Origin: Corella eumyota
Taxonomy: Eukaryota; Chordata; Ascidiacea; Phlebobranchia; Corellidae
Reading direction: 5' to 3'
DNA length: 64,000 bases
Assembly: GCA_963082875.1 (NCBI GenBank)
Contig: OY720098.1
Location: 3,348,001-3,412,000, forward strand
Shown: positions 1 to 11,824 of the stretch, one piece after another
How positions within the stretch are numbered: position 1 is the stretch's first letter
Layout: each line of letters begins with the position of its first letter
The notes under the pieces: generated by a model
The model's input: the letters and a program-made list of their open reading frames with translations, nothing else
Told to the model about the DNA's origin: nothing
Database searches by the model: none
Position numbers and translations under genes: made by a program

Positions 1-1316
1 AAGCACAAAAGCTAATACTGCTGAAGATGACGGTAAAAATATTTTGTTGTTATTTATTTTACAATATTACAGAAAAAACAATTTTAAGAGCTTTTAAATT
101 AAATAATTTTTGAAGAATTAATTTAAATCTTTTAGAATTTTATTACAACTAAAAAAGTTTTGATATTAAAAAATGATGTTTTTGTCCTCAAAGTAAATTA
201 TATTGATTTGTTTAATAATTTAACTCTTAAATATCCTTTTTTTGTCACAAATTTAAATAAATATAAAACAGATTTTATTTTAAAACAAAACAATATTTAA
301 TCTTTTCTTAAGATGCGGTTATACTTCCTATAATCCTTCCAATAGTAGCAGTTATAATGATCGCATGCATTACTGGATGTTGTATACAAGGAGGAAAATG
401 CACATGTTATAAAAACGATGAAGATAAAAATAAATGTACGAAATGTTGTAGTTTTCCTTTTTTAATTTAAAAATAAAAAAATTTACATATTTTTTAAATT
501 TTTGTTTAGAGCCCATGTAGCAAAATTTGGTAGCGAGTTTTTTTCTAATTCTTAACAGATATTTTAGGGGTAATTTTTCGATATATAATTTTTATTCCAT
601 TTTTTTCTTTTAATGTTACTGGGTTCTGTACTATCTAGTGCCTCCTGAACTAAGAGGAAACACACTTGGACGAGTTGGATTAGAGAAACCAATTTCATCC
701 CGTTCCAAAAATCATTTATTAAACGCGCATGTTACAACAAGGCCATATTCTACTATAGCGTCAAGGTTTGTAAAATTTAGCAAAAACACATACGCGAGTT
801 GGCGTTGCGGAGTTAGAAAAATTAGCTAGGCCAACCTATCTTGTATATGTAAAAAAATTGCAAAGTTTCAATAACAATTTTTTTGTGGCCTTGGCTTGAG
901 TTTTAGCCAAAGTTTAATTTACAACTAAAGTTAATTTACTGTAAATAACTTTTTTTTAAAATTTTTTTAGTCTAACTTTTTTCATCATTTGATTTCAATT
1001 TAGATCGACTTATTTACCAGGATATACAAGAAGTTTAAATCCACCTTCTTATTATCCTCAACCTGTTAAAACTAAAAATAAAATTTACAAATCAGAAGGT
1101 GTGTAAATATTTAAATAAAATTTATTTCACATTTTGATTGGCATGCCAATATTCAAATAAACATTAAATAGTGCTTACATTAAATAATGTGCATTTAACT
1201 TTTATTAAGTTACTCATTTTTTACAATTAATTAAATAAACTAATTTTTTTCTATTAGTTCAAAATGTAAGCGAAATAAAAGCTTTGCCGAGTAGAGCACC
1301 AAGAACAAAAAGATAG
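1..1316 (+). CDS. 3' part of an unassigned single-pass membrane protein with a PPxY tail (5' end outside window)
   Basis: Five exons join in one open frame: 1-32, 313-435, 639-765, 1004-1098 and 1258-1316 (stop TAG 1314-1316). Every junction is GT-AG and the phases match (1,1,2,1). The visible protein begins STKANTAEDD, then has a hydrophobic segment of about 23 residues (AVILPIILPIVAVIMIACIT) followed by a Cys/Lys juxtamembrane stretch (GCCIQGGKCTCYK). The cytoplasmic tail is about 90 residues, basic and Ser/Pro-rich, with the motif NPPSYYPQP, which contains PPxY, the usual ligand of WW domains such as those of Nedd4-type ubiquitin ligases. The missing N-terminus presumably holds a signal peptide and ectodomain. 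The layout (short ectodomain, Cys-rich membrane border, PPxY tail) recalls WBP1/VOPP1 or CYYR1/shisa-like proteins, but I see no decisive similarity and leave it unnamed. The exon model is strong; the function is unknown. Confidence 0.72.
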
Positions 1317-1370
1317 ACTTCGAAATCTTATATTTATGGTTGAACAAAATGTGCTTTAAAATTGTTTTAA

Positions 1371-1376
1371 AATAAA
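1371..1376 (+). terminator. Poly(A) signal of the first gene
   Basis: AATAAA lies 55 bases after the stop codon of the first gene. In DNA this AT-rich the hexamer is common by chance, so position is the main support. Confidence 0.4.
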
Positions 1377-4056
1377 ATTTTTAAGGTGAAGAATGTAGAT
1401 ATATTGTTATGTGTTTTTTTTTTTTTTGGTTTTTGATTACAGTTTTACAAAATTAAAATGTTTTCAAAATTAATTCAAAATTTCTAAACTAAAATATGTG
1501 AGAAAAATAAAAATATGGCTTTTTTTTCAAATCAATAAAATTGTTGTTAAAAACTGCCTTTAATTCGTTATAAAAACATTCATTTAAAATTCAATGACAT
1601 TAATTGATTCACGTTATATTAATGCCGACAAAATAGATTTTAGGAAAATACAAAATTGATTTTACGCTTTTGGTTGTCTTATAAATATATTTGACGACCT
1701 AAAAAATAACAGAAGAAATATCATGTAAATCAAAAACTTCGCGAATTTAATAAATTGTTCAGCACTTTTTTATAAATTAATTTATTTAAATAGGCTAACG
1801 CTTTCCATTCAAAACCAAAATACAATCACGTGATCCTAAAAAGCTAATTTTATGAATAATTAAATTTTGGGATAGAAAAATTCAAAAAAATTTTTTTTTT
1901 AAATTTTTTGTGTTATATTGGTATGTCAAAAAATTATTGAAGGTTAACAAAATACAAACGTAAAGTTTTAAGGTAACGACATTTAATAAAAAATCTCTAA
2001 TTCATTCTGAAATTGTAATCCGAATAAAAAATGGATTTTTAAGCTACAAAAAAAAAAAAATAAACAGAATTATGCAAATTTTACATTGGTATTTTAGTCC
2101 AACTGATTATATAATAATAGTAGCAGCTGAATAATTACTTAAATTATACTTTCAAGGCTAGGCTTTACAAAACCCCGAGGGTAGCATATACTTTGGCACA
2201 GTCAAGTCGCAGTAAATGTAAGTCGGTATTTGTTGTTATAACATCGGTTTTAAGTTCATGTTTGTATCGAAAACAATTTTAACCACACTTTAGGTGAGAA
2301 AATTAATCAGAATTTAAGTCGGTAAATTTGATCGAAATTCGCCTGTAATTTTGGTTTTGCGGTTTGGGTTTTCGATTGCTGTAATTAAAGCAGTCAAATT
2401 ATGGCCGTTTTTTAATTGGATTACCTTCTTAATATGCTCGGTTTGTAGTGAGGTTATTCATTTTATATCTTTGACATAGTTCTTCCGAATACATTTATTT
2501 TTAGTATTATCTTAATGTGTTAAACCATTTGTTTGACTTTTTTAAGTGTCTTTATCTATTTCCAATTGCTATTAGTTATAAGCTTCACCTTATTCGGGCA
2601 AATTTATTTGACCAAATCCTAGATATCAATTTCGTTTTGCGTAGGTACAAGATAATATTGCGTCATTACTTCAAATATCACGTGACTTAGGCCTTTTAGA
2701 TTTGATTAAAACGTAGATAAACTTATGGAAGCTAAAATTAAATTTAAATAAACACTTCGCGTATCTAGAAGAAAATTTGTTCGAAATTTAGGTTTTTGTT
2801 TAAAATTTCGCAATTTTTCAAAGTGACTTTATAATTTACAAATAATGTTTTAATATTTGTATTTCAATAAATACTAAATCAAAAAGCAATTTAATGTAAC
2901 GGATTTAATTAAATAGAATATATTTTATACCCATAATTATACTTTTTGTTGTTTATTTATATATAATTAAACTACAAAACGTTGCATATTTATACAACAA
3001 CAAATAATTTCTGGTGGACAAAAATTAAAACAATAATTTATAAATATCAACCAAGTTTTGATTTCAAAAATAAGAGATGTTTTTATTACATAAACTTTTG
3101 AGTAATGTGACAAGAAAAAAATACATGAAATTACGAGGTAATAATGTACATACATTTCTGCGTAAAGACCAAGCCTATGATAAATAACCACTCAGGGCCG
3201 CGGGGCAAATTCGTTGAAAAATCACAGTGTGCTATTATACAGTACTCTTGTCTGTTACCAGTATAAATCTGAAATAGTAGAGTTTTAAAAACACACCCTT
3301 CATTTATTATAAGCTTTAAGCAGTTAAGTAGGACTTATTATGTACTGTTCATGATATGAGATGTTAAAGGATTAATAAAAGTTATTTTTAAGATAAGTTT
3401 TCAATTATCCGTTATAGAAACAAAGGTTATTTGGGTTTGATTTTGATGAAGATTGTAAAATTATTGTGATAAAAATTAGAAAGATAATATGATTTAACAA
3501 GGGCAGTTATTATACGTATTAAAAATAATAAATCTTTTGTTTGAAATTGAGTAGCATAATGTTAGAATATGTTTTAACAAAGATTTTGTACAAAGTAGCA
3601 GAGATATTTGCGCTGTATGTCAATAAGTCCAACTACTTGTTAAATATTTATATTAAAGTTTTTGAGAAAAAAAAGGCTATTTGAGAAAAAAAAGACTTAA
3701 AAGATTAACAAATATATTTAGATTATGCTAATTTTATTGGTTTACAGAAATTTTAGAGCCTTAAAACTAATAAAATATGTAGGAGAGCCGTAAAACTTAA
3801 AAAAATCAAAAAGTAGCACGAATAATATTATATTAATTGTCGGGTTATAAATTCAACTATATTAGTTATAAAAAAAGATTTTAAAATACTAAAAGTTATA
3901 ACAAATTTAGCAAAAACCCTAAAAATACATAATTTTATATTTTCGTTTTACTTATTAGTAGGTTTTTGAATTAAAAATTTATATAAACCGGTATTTTAAA
4001 AATGAAATTTTAATTTCTCAACTTCTTGACCTCATATCGAAAAGGATGTTGAAGAA
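1377..4056. other. Intergenic DNA, no gene seen
   Basis: AT-rich sequence between the first and second genes. Open frames here are short, without splice-compatible partners or recognisable motifs. CACGTG hexamers occur near 1827 and 2681. A TATA-like string (TATATAAA, 3980-3987) lies about 70 bases before the second gene's start codon and could be its core promoter, but such strings are frequent at this base composition. Confidence 0.5.
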
Positions 4057-7000
4057 ATGTTTTCCAATTTTTATAACTGTTTAAAAGACATCAAATCACA
4101 ATTACTTCAACTATTTCTAATCTTGCTGGTCTTAATACTTTTTTTTGAAACAACTAGTAGCCAAGGTATGTTATTAGTTTGGTTATATATTTAGTATTAG
4201 AACATCGGTCACCGACCTTTAGGGTTTAGGTTAATATGGGTATTTTAGCGAGCGTTCTTGTTCTGCAACGCTTGGATAAATTTTTGTAGGATTAAGAAAT
4301 TGTACTGAACAGTTTTATAGTTTTTTTGGTGTTTTTACCCATGGGTTCTTCGCCTTCGAACTTGGGGTAACTACCTCCATTAAAGAGGTTTCAAGATTTT
4401 CTTATAGTGTCAGTTAATATTAGTTTCAATTTAAACATTTGTTTTGTTTATAAACATATTTGTTTAACCTTGTTTCTGATTTATTGATTTAAAAAGTAGG
4501 TTAACTTAATTTTAAGTTGTATTTTATTGTAAATAATACTAATATCGACTTTATTTTGTTGTTATTATTATTACGTCACAGTTTGTTTTATCGCAAGTCA
4601 AATTTGACAGAATCACCGCGGGCGCGGAAATTTCAAATTCGAATTTTCGAACGGAAATAAATTTAGGTTCAATTTCGAAAACTGGCATTTAATTTTCCTT
4701 AAATTACAATTTTTTTTCTTCAAATTTAAAATTATGACTTCGAAATCAAACGATTTATATTATGACAAATTGTAGAATCAAAAACGTGATATTTAAGGCT
4801 ATAATTGCAGTTGTATAAAAGTTTATAATGACTTGTTATAACGAATAATTTGTATTTAGTCCGACCGAAAACGCCTTTGAATAATTGCGAAATAATTGGA
4901 GAGGCTGCTGTTTAAAAATTCCAAACTTAAAAACTGTAATTTAGTTACCTAATTGAATATACAAAATTACAGTTTTTAAAGTAAATTAAGTTTTATTAAA
5001 AAAAATTATACTTTATTTTTATTTTTAACTGTTTTGGTAATTTTAAAAGTACTTTATATAATGCTGGTACAAATAAATATATACAAATTTTCAATTTATT
5101 TTTAAATGAAAATTATTACAAACATATTGAAAACTATTTTTTAAATGTATCAAATACCTAAAATTGCATATTTTTGTAGCATTATTTATGTCACCAATTT
5201 TTATGCATTCCTAAAATTAAAGCATTACCAGTATTACAAAATATTAAGCTTAACGGTAATTTTTATGGCACGTTAACCTTTGTAAAGTTGAAATATTTAC
5301 TGCCTTTGTCTATATTAGGATTAGGTTAAAATTTCGGTAATACTAGGGACGGTTAAATGACATTTTATTTTTGCTTTTAAACTTTTAAACTCGTACTAAA
5401 CATTTTTTTAATTTTTAAAAACTTTGTTGTTTTATTTGCGAGAATCTAATATCAAATATTAAAACTATCTAAAATTATTTTACTTCATATTTTTACTTTT
5501 TAAAGTAATTAATTTTAATTTTTTAGACATTTTACCAAACTCAAAACAATATCTCAAGTTTGAGCCGTTTATAGAAAACCGCAAGGTAGCCACAGAGAGT
5601 TATAAACAATCATACCTACTTGGAATAAAACAATTAACAAGCAAGTTGACGCACAGTAAAGCGTTATTCTTATTACAAACTACTAAAAATAACAACGTTA
5701 AAAGAAAAAGTTTAAGTCGCAAAAGAAGGCAACTGTTTGGAAATCCTATTTTTCCTATCTCAGAAGGTAGATATTTTTAAACTTTTGGTTTTGTAAAACT
5801 ATTTATCTTTGATATGAGAGGTTTTACCTATCACAAGGCCTTATCTTTGGCGTTAATCAAAAAAATAAACGTAAAATCTTTAGTTAAAATTTTTGAACTC
5901 ATTATTAATTTTTTTACTAACTTGTATTTGTTAAAATTTTCTTACAGGCTTCGGTGAAGGCGGTGGCCGATTTTCTGCCGGCGACCGCGGTGTTTTACAA
6001 AATCAAATCCCGAACAAAAATCAGTTTGCTGACCCTGAGCACAGTTCAGTCATAACCCCGATTCCCGAGTTTAACTCAAACCCGTTCAATTCATTCAATG
6101 GTCAACCATTTACTGGATTGCCCAGGCCTGTAATAGACCCATATGACGGTTACCCGGAATTTTATCGTGGTTTTGGTGAACTAGTTCCTGGGGAGGGTTC
6201 AGGTGCACTGTACGATGATTATGAACCTGGTTCTAGACGAATAATCAACCGAAATGTACCGTTTCCGACAACTACAACAAGTCAAATTATACCTACAACT
6301 GCTGAAGAAGTTACTACACAACGTAATGTAAATCAAACCACAGTAGCCTCTACAAAAGTCACTACTCAAACTATATTTAACCAAAATTTATCAACTTCTA
6401 GTTCTAAAAACACTTTGAAAATAACAACAAGCACAGCCAACAGTTCTGCAAATTTACCTAGTACAGCGAATATGACAACACACTTTACCTCTTTGTTAAT
6501 CAACAATACGAACAATATGACAATAAATAATATTTCTTTTGGCGACATGACTGTACAAAAAAATCCTCATTGGGTAGTAAGGCGCAAAAAAATTCTGCTA
6601 TCTGTTTTAATACCGGTAATTTTTATTTTAATCGTCATTGGTTTAGCTGGGTTATGGATTTGTTTCTTTGCAAAAAAATGGAAAACTCGGCGAGTTGGAA
6701 TCGAAATGCAACCGGTAAGTTAGCGATTGTTTTGATTATTTTGTTAGTAACAGGAATTAAACCCAAGAGTGTTGTTAGTATCGTTGCTAGTACAGTAGTT
6801 TGCGATTATATTTATGTACTCTAACCTTAACTATTTTTTAAAAACAAAATGTTCTTAAACGTAACAGTTTGTATCTAAAAAGTTAAATGTGTAGGTAATT
6901 AAATTTTTTTTCAGTTTTTTAAAAAAAATTTTTTTTTTTAGAAAAACGGGAATCGAGTTTTAACCAGAGATCCAGCATCTGGCTCCTCAGCTAGATCTTC

Positions 7001-7085
7001 TCATTCAGATATCGGAGGACCAAAAGTTGAAGGAAATGGGGCCCCAGTAGAAGCATGGAGTCAGAATTCTTACCACATAGAATAA
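4057..7085 (+). CDS. Unassigned type I membrane protein with mucin-like stalk and furin-type site
   Basis: Four exons (4057-4165, 5527-5766, 5948-6714, 6942-7085) join in phases 1, 1 and 0 at GT-AG introns and encode 419 residues. Residues 1-36 look like a signal peptide (core LLQLFLILLVLILFF) ending at exon 1. A basic region at 95-104 ends in RKRR, a proprotein-convertase consensus. After a Gly-rich start to exon 3 come Pro/Asn-rich segments, an acidic stretch (about 180-215) and a Thr/Ser/Asn-rich stalk (about 223-318) with many N-x-S/T sites, typical of a glycosylated mucin-like stem. The membrane helix is at 332-358 (ILLSVLIPVIFILIVIGLAG...), followed by KKWKTRR and a 61-residue Ser/Gly-rich tail. 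An earlier ATG at 4046 opens a 12-codon frame overlapping the chosen start; the chosen ATG is the one giving a signal peptide. Role unknown; adhesion, or release of an ectodomain by cleavage, is inference only. The family was not recognised. Confidence 0.75.
4927..4979. repeat. Perfect 16-bp inverted repeat (hairpin) in intron 1 of the second gene
   Basis: The left arm TTAAAAACTGTAATTT (4927-4942) is the exact reverse complement of the right arm at 4964-4979, with a 21-base spacer. It could be a remnant of a very small palindromic element or a chance hairpin. No target-site duplication is evident. Confidence 0.55.
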
Positions 7086-7159
7086 AAAATTATACTTTTC
7101 CGTTGTTCGCCATTTTATAAGTTTCATTTATGCCAAATAGTTTCATTTTTTTCATTAAA
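7081..7159 (+). terminator. Poly(A) signals of the second gene
   Basis: An AATAAA hexamer (7081-7086) overlaps the stop codon and an ATTAAA lies at 7154-7159. The second is better placed for a 3' UTR of usual length. Support is position and hexamer only. Confidence 0.35.
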
Positions 7160-8224
7160 GTACTTTGACTATCGTTAACTAACTTTTGGTTTAGTAAACA
7201 TACCTTATTTTTCGGAGAACGCGTTTAGCCTAAAAATATTTTAAAAAGTCCTTTTTTGCTTAGGAATTTTTTTAAATTTTTCACCTAAATGACTTAAAAA
7301 TTCTGGTTCTGTTTAGCTGTCAACTCCACCTTTAAAGTTCTGGAATTTACCTTTTTATTGTTTTTGACGCTAGATGTTTTCACATCTTAAGATTTTTTGT
7401 TTGTGCCTTACATTTTTTTACGTAAATAAATTGAGTTGTAGTTTTTATTTTTAAAGTTACGATCTTCATACACTAAAAGGTATATAGACAAGGCCAAAAA
7501 GACAACAGACAAAGCCGATTTTTGTTCCACTGATTATGCTTCAAACATAAAAATTAGTTTAAAATATATTAACTTAAAATATTAACAGCTGCACTAAAAA
7601 AATAAATTAATTGAGGATAAATTATAATATGTTAAAAAATTAAAATTTTGGAAACACTACATAAGACCTAATGTTAATTTTTTACGCCTTGTTAGTCATA
7701 TGACATAACAAAGCAAATTGGTATGACATCATCAGTCATCAAGACAGTTTAAAAACAAATATTTTAAGTTAAAGCACAAGTTTTAAATATTACACAAAGA
7801 CATTAACAAAGATTTTGTTAGTTGTTTGGTAGCTAGTGTGGGCAAACGTTAGGACAAATTTCGTAAATTTAGAAACAATTTTATAAGAATTTGATATTTA
7901 CGAAATTTCTAAAATAAAATGGGACTTATATTTAATCAAAATAAGTTACAACAGAAGACTGCTACTTTTAAAATATAAAAACTGCATATTGAGACCAAAG
8001 TTATATTAAATAACAGTTTGACAGTAATAACTTATAAACCCAATTCTGTAAATTTAAAGGAAAAATGTTAAGAATGCCAGTTATTCAGTTTTTTTTTTGG
8101 GTTATAAAACCTGTTAAATGTAATTTAAAATTATTTAAAATTCTTCATGAAAGTTACAATATGTTGTATATACCATAAACTAATAAGGCAATACTTATTT
8201 TATATATAGCAATAATTATTCCTT
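7160..8224. other. Intergenic DNA, no gene seen
   Basis: About 1.1 kb of AT-rich sequence separates the second gene from PTTG1IP. No exon with convincing coding content and no long repeat was seen. It should contain the PTTG1IP promoter and perhaps an untranslated first exon. Confidence 0.45.
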
Positions 8225-8252
8225 TAATTATTTTTAAATTTTATTTTTTTAG
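8225..8252 (+). promoter_or_regulatory. Splice acceptor-like site just upstream of the PTTG1IP start codon
   Basis: A long T-rich tract ends in TTTTTTTAG at 8252, 44 bases before the ATG at 8297, and matches the acceptors used by the confirmed introns. No coding exon precedes it, so it would serve a 5' UTR intron or, if the host uses spliced leaders, trans-splicing. An out-of-frame ATG at 8257 lies between this site and the start codon. At this T content a chance match is possible. Confidence 0.35.
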
Positions 8253-8296
8253 ATATATGGCTATAATTTTTTTGTTTTTTTCTAAATTCTTCAAAC

Positions 8297-11044
8297 ATGG
8301 ATTACAAGATTTTCACTTTATTCTTCCTCAGTGTTGCTATTATTTTAATGAGTTGTCATGTCGATAAAACAAATGCTCAAAAAACAACACCACCTCCTGA
8401 ATTTAGTAACTTTTTGTTCTTTTTTTAAGTTTATTAATCAATCAAATCCGCCATAAAAATTTATATTAAATTAGGGTAAATAAAGTTAATTTTTATATAT
8501 ATGATATGTGTCTTAATTTTTTCTTTTAGCAATGGTTAATATAATAACAATATTAACTATTACACAATGGTAGTTAATTTTATTAAAGTTTAAAAAAAAA
8601 TCTTTCAAAGTATTTTTGGCAATATAAAAATCAAATAACAGTCTTTATTGAATGAGCTAAAAACAACAAAGCACAAAATTAACTTTCCATGTTTTCTTAA
8701 GTCATATTTAAGTATTGTGGTAATAGGGCCAAGTATAATGCTAAAATAAAAGCTTTTTAATACATTTAAGGTTAAAAATTTAAATTTAGGCTAAAAATAT
8801 TTTATATCAGAAATTCAGTAAAATTGTGGTTTAATTACTCAATGTAGATTTCAAATATTTTTTTATCATTTATTTTTAAATTTTTTAGATTGTTCTGCTG
8901 TGAATGCTTCAGATTGTGGAACTTGTTTGAATGCAAATGTAAAATGTATGTGGTGTAACAACCCAAAGAAATGTATTGATTACCCAGTTAACCATGTCCT
9001 TCCACAGTCGAGCGATTGCGGTTTATCACAAGCTAGATGGGGGGTGTGTTGGTGTAAGTATTAAAACCTGTTAAAATTATTTAATTTTTAATTTTTTCGT
9101 CAATTTGTAATTTTTGTATGTTTTCATTTATTTGCTAAAAGTTTGTGGTGATGTTATTTTTGACCTTTTTGATTCATGATTTTTTTACCAATTTAATTAT
9201 CATCTTTAATTCGAAACCAGTACAAAAATTGTACTTGTTTTTGTAATTAAATTAATTGATAAATTGTCAAAAATTAAGATATCTTTTAAGATTTTATAAA
9301 AATACTCAACATGGTAACAAATAAGTGTTAATCCTGTAATTTTGCTAAGAATAAAACTAGTTAAACATTAACTAATTACATCAGAAATGTAACTGTTTTA
9401 TTGATTTAGTACCGCATTGTACATTTTTATTGATTTTTTTAATAACCCCTATTACCAATTCAAACAAAACTGAAATATTTCTTTAGGGTATTTATTAGGT
9501 TCGTATATATTTATTTATTACACAGAATTACTTTCTATCTATTGACAGCATATAGAATTAATTATTATTAAAAAAAAAATAATCTATTAGATTCAACAAC
9601 ATTAAAAATGCCAATTTTATTTAAAATGTTATTAATTTTACTTTTTGTACTCATTTTTCAACGTTTTTTATTTTTAGTAAACTTTGAGGCTATGATCATA
9701 TCTGTTAGTGTTATAAGTGGAATTCTACTAATTGCAATAACTTGGTGTTTCTGTAAATGTTGTCACTGCTGCTGTTACAAGAAAAATAACGCAAAGTAAG
9801 TAAAAATTATTAAACCCTAAAATACAAATGTTCTGTAAAAAATTGAAATCAAGTGTCAAAATGCCAGAAAGTAAAAGTTCATTTATTTATAGGTTTATAA
9901 GTAAAATAAGTATACATACATGAACAGTCACAAACTCAAATAAGTTCAAAATTTTCAAAACAATAAATGTAGATAAAAAATATAACAGGAAGTGATTTGT
10001 TAAAACACATGACATGATACCACAAAACATAATTAAAACAATTATGCACTCTGGTCTCGATATTTTTATGTATAAAAAGGCCAAAATATTTTTGTTTTTG
10101 CACAATTTTTTTGTATAGTTGACCTTATGATATTGTCATTATTTTTAGCATGCTCATTGTAATTCGACAAAATTTTAATATGTAAAATTTAGCTTACTTA
10201 ACCTAAAGAATAAGCTAATACCCATATTGTGTTCTAAACCAAATCAAATCTATTTATTATAGTAGCATTAAAATTAATCCAATTTTAAGTTTTTGATTAC
10301 TTGTCACAATTAGGAAATTTTAAACACCATTTATGGTATGATATGAAATAGTCAAGATACCAATTAATAATGCATGTTATTGTAAAATTTAATTTATTGT
10401 GAATTCAGATATGCACGAGAGGAACAAAGATTGGATCGGGAAAGGCAAGAAAGATCAATGAGGCAAGATGAAAGGTGAAACATATTTTTGTTTTTTTAAA
10501 TAGAATCTTTTATACAAGAGCATATTTTTTAAAATTCAATTTAAATTTTTGCTAGATTTTTAGGCAAATTTTCAAATGGTTAAACTCTTAAAGCTATTTT
10601 CAAACCCTTTTCTTTTTAACAGAAAGCAAGAAAGACAAAGACGCAACGACGACATTAGGAAAAAATATGGTAAGCAAAAACAGTTGACATTTTTTAAATT
10701 TTATTTTAACATTCTTTAGCATGTTTCTGTAAATCTGACTTTTATTTTTAACGGCTAGGCTTTAAGTTGCTTAGCAATAACGTATATGAAGTAAGAAACA
10801 TTATTTTAAAACGTATGTGCAAAATTTATTAACAAAATGGTTTTTAACATAGTTTTATTTTAACAAAATAATACATTTTGACATATATACATATACGAAT
10901 TAAAATTTTGACTGTTTAGTTGAATGATGGCTCATTAAATAAATGAAAATTTTACATAGTTATTTATTAGAGGATAATATTTTAGGTTTAGGCTCTAGTA
11001 GTAGCACACCCTACCAAAAATTTGAAAATGAGACTCATGCCTAA
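8297..11044 (+). CDS. PTTG1IP: PTTG1IP (pituitary tumor-transforming gene 1-interacting protein, PBF)
   Basis: Six exons (8297-8405, 8889-9053, 9678-9795, 10409-10474, 10623-10669, 10986-11044), all GT-AG with matching phases (1,1,2,2,1), give 187 residues; human PTTG1IP is of similar length (about 180). Residues 1-29 form a signal peptide. Residues 38-90 are a PSI domain with the family signatures CLNANVKCMWC, CIDYPV and LSQARWGVCW. The membrane helix (about 95-114) follows in NFEAMIISVSV and is bordered by CFCKCCHCCC, a likely palmitoylated cluster. The tail is a charged helix (EEQRLDRERQERSMRQ...DDIRKKYG), a likely coiled coil. It ends in TPYQKFENETHA, matching the vertebrate NPYARFENN end and its YxxPhi sorting signal. 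In vertebrates the protein binds securin (PTTG1), helps its nuclear entry and traffics through endosomes. Exon 1 is the least certain part: its donor is GTAACT. Other last exons may replace the final one. Confidence 0.93.
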
Positions 11045-11368
11045 GTAGTAGGTTTTATTTAAAAATCTCTAATCGATGAGATATAAACAAATTATAATTC
11101 CAATAAATTGATTTTTGTGTTTTAATAATAATGATTGTTTTTATATCTGCATGTAACAATGATTTTAATTATTTTGCGATTTTTTTGATTTTGTTTTTAT
11201 CTTTATCAAAGTTCAAAAATTTAGCCCTGAAATTAGGTCCAAAATTGCTTTTGCTGGTTATTCGTATTTTTATTTTTTTATACGATTGGTAAATTTGATT
11301 GATTTACCATAAATTTTAATAACAATATTTGTACATAAATAGTTAGGTTTTTCTTTGAATTTTAACAG

Positions 11369-11421
11369 GTCTGATTCGTGATAACCAAGGTTATCAGCAA
11401 TTCGACAACGAGACTGCTTAG
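11369..11421 (+). CDS. PTTG1IP: Alternative last exon of PTTG1IP (second version)
   Basis: After a good acceptor (TTTTAACAG, ending 11368) this exon continues the phase-1 junction left by the exon ending at 10669 and encodes GLIRDNQGYQQFDNETA, then TAG (11419-11421). It parallels the canonical end GLGSSSSTPYQKFENETHA: same length class, YQQF for YQKF, and a shared (D/E)NET ending. This looks like a duplicated terminal exon used in place of the one at 10986. An AATAAA follows at 11556. There is no transcript evidence here, so alternative use is inferred. Confidence 0.7.
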
Positions 11422-11566
11422 AACCCAAAAACAGGTTTAAAAACTTTTGTAGTTTAGTTAAAAGCAAACTGCACTCTTATTCAGTTTGGTTTGTTGTTAT
11501 TTAATCTAAACCACAAACTGGCATGACTTTGCTTAAACATTATGACATTGTGTTTAATAAAAATTA

Positions 11567-11655
11567 GCATTGTTTTTGGTGGATTTTGCATTGTTGTTGG
11601 GTGAAACTAGCATTGTTATTGGAATTATGGCATTGTTTTTGGTAGAACTAGCTAT
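11567..11655 (+). repeat. Degenerate 21-bp minisatellite
   Basis: Four GCATTGTTnTTGG-type units begin at 11567, 11588, 11610 and 11630, and weaker GTTGTT-rich echoes run on to about 11790. The repeat lies between candidate PTTG1IP last exons. Confidence 0.5.
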
Positions 11656-11824
11656 TAATATTAGTGGAAATCAAGCAAAAAGCATGATTACTTTATTGTT
11701 ATAAAGTTGGTGACAATTAATAATGTTGTAAATACATTAACATGGTTGTTAGAAATATTAGACTTGTTGTTTGTAATTGGTGGAAACTTGCATGCGTTTG
11801 TACTTTTAAATCTTTTAAAGTAAT

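Noticed and set aside
766-829. Extension of the third exon of the first gene past 765
   Set aside because: Using the donor at 766 keeps the frame open through the next two exons, whereas reading on or using GTAAAA at 770 gives an early stop or shifts the frame.
2967-3191. 74-codon minus-strand open frame
   Set aside because: It has no splice partners, no domain and composition like the surrounding intergenic DNA; the plus-strand gene models explain the region's coding content.
6199-6548. Minus-strand frames opposite the second gene
   Set aside because: They are antisense shadows of the Thr/Asn-rich stalk, whose repeated ACA/ACT and AAT codons leave the other strand open.
9608-9677. Start codon at 9608 making a separate small membrane protein
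   Set aside because: Residues from NFEAM onward are the PTTG1IP membrane helix joined by an acceptor at 9677 to the PSI exon; the upstream part is intron.
10757-10830. Additional PTTG1IP last exon after GGCTAG at 10757
   Set aside because: The frame (GFKLLSNNVYEV...) is in phase, but it lacks a YxxPhi ending or likeness to the other versions and the pyrimidine tract is interrupted.
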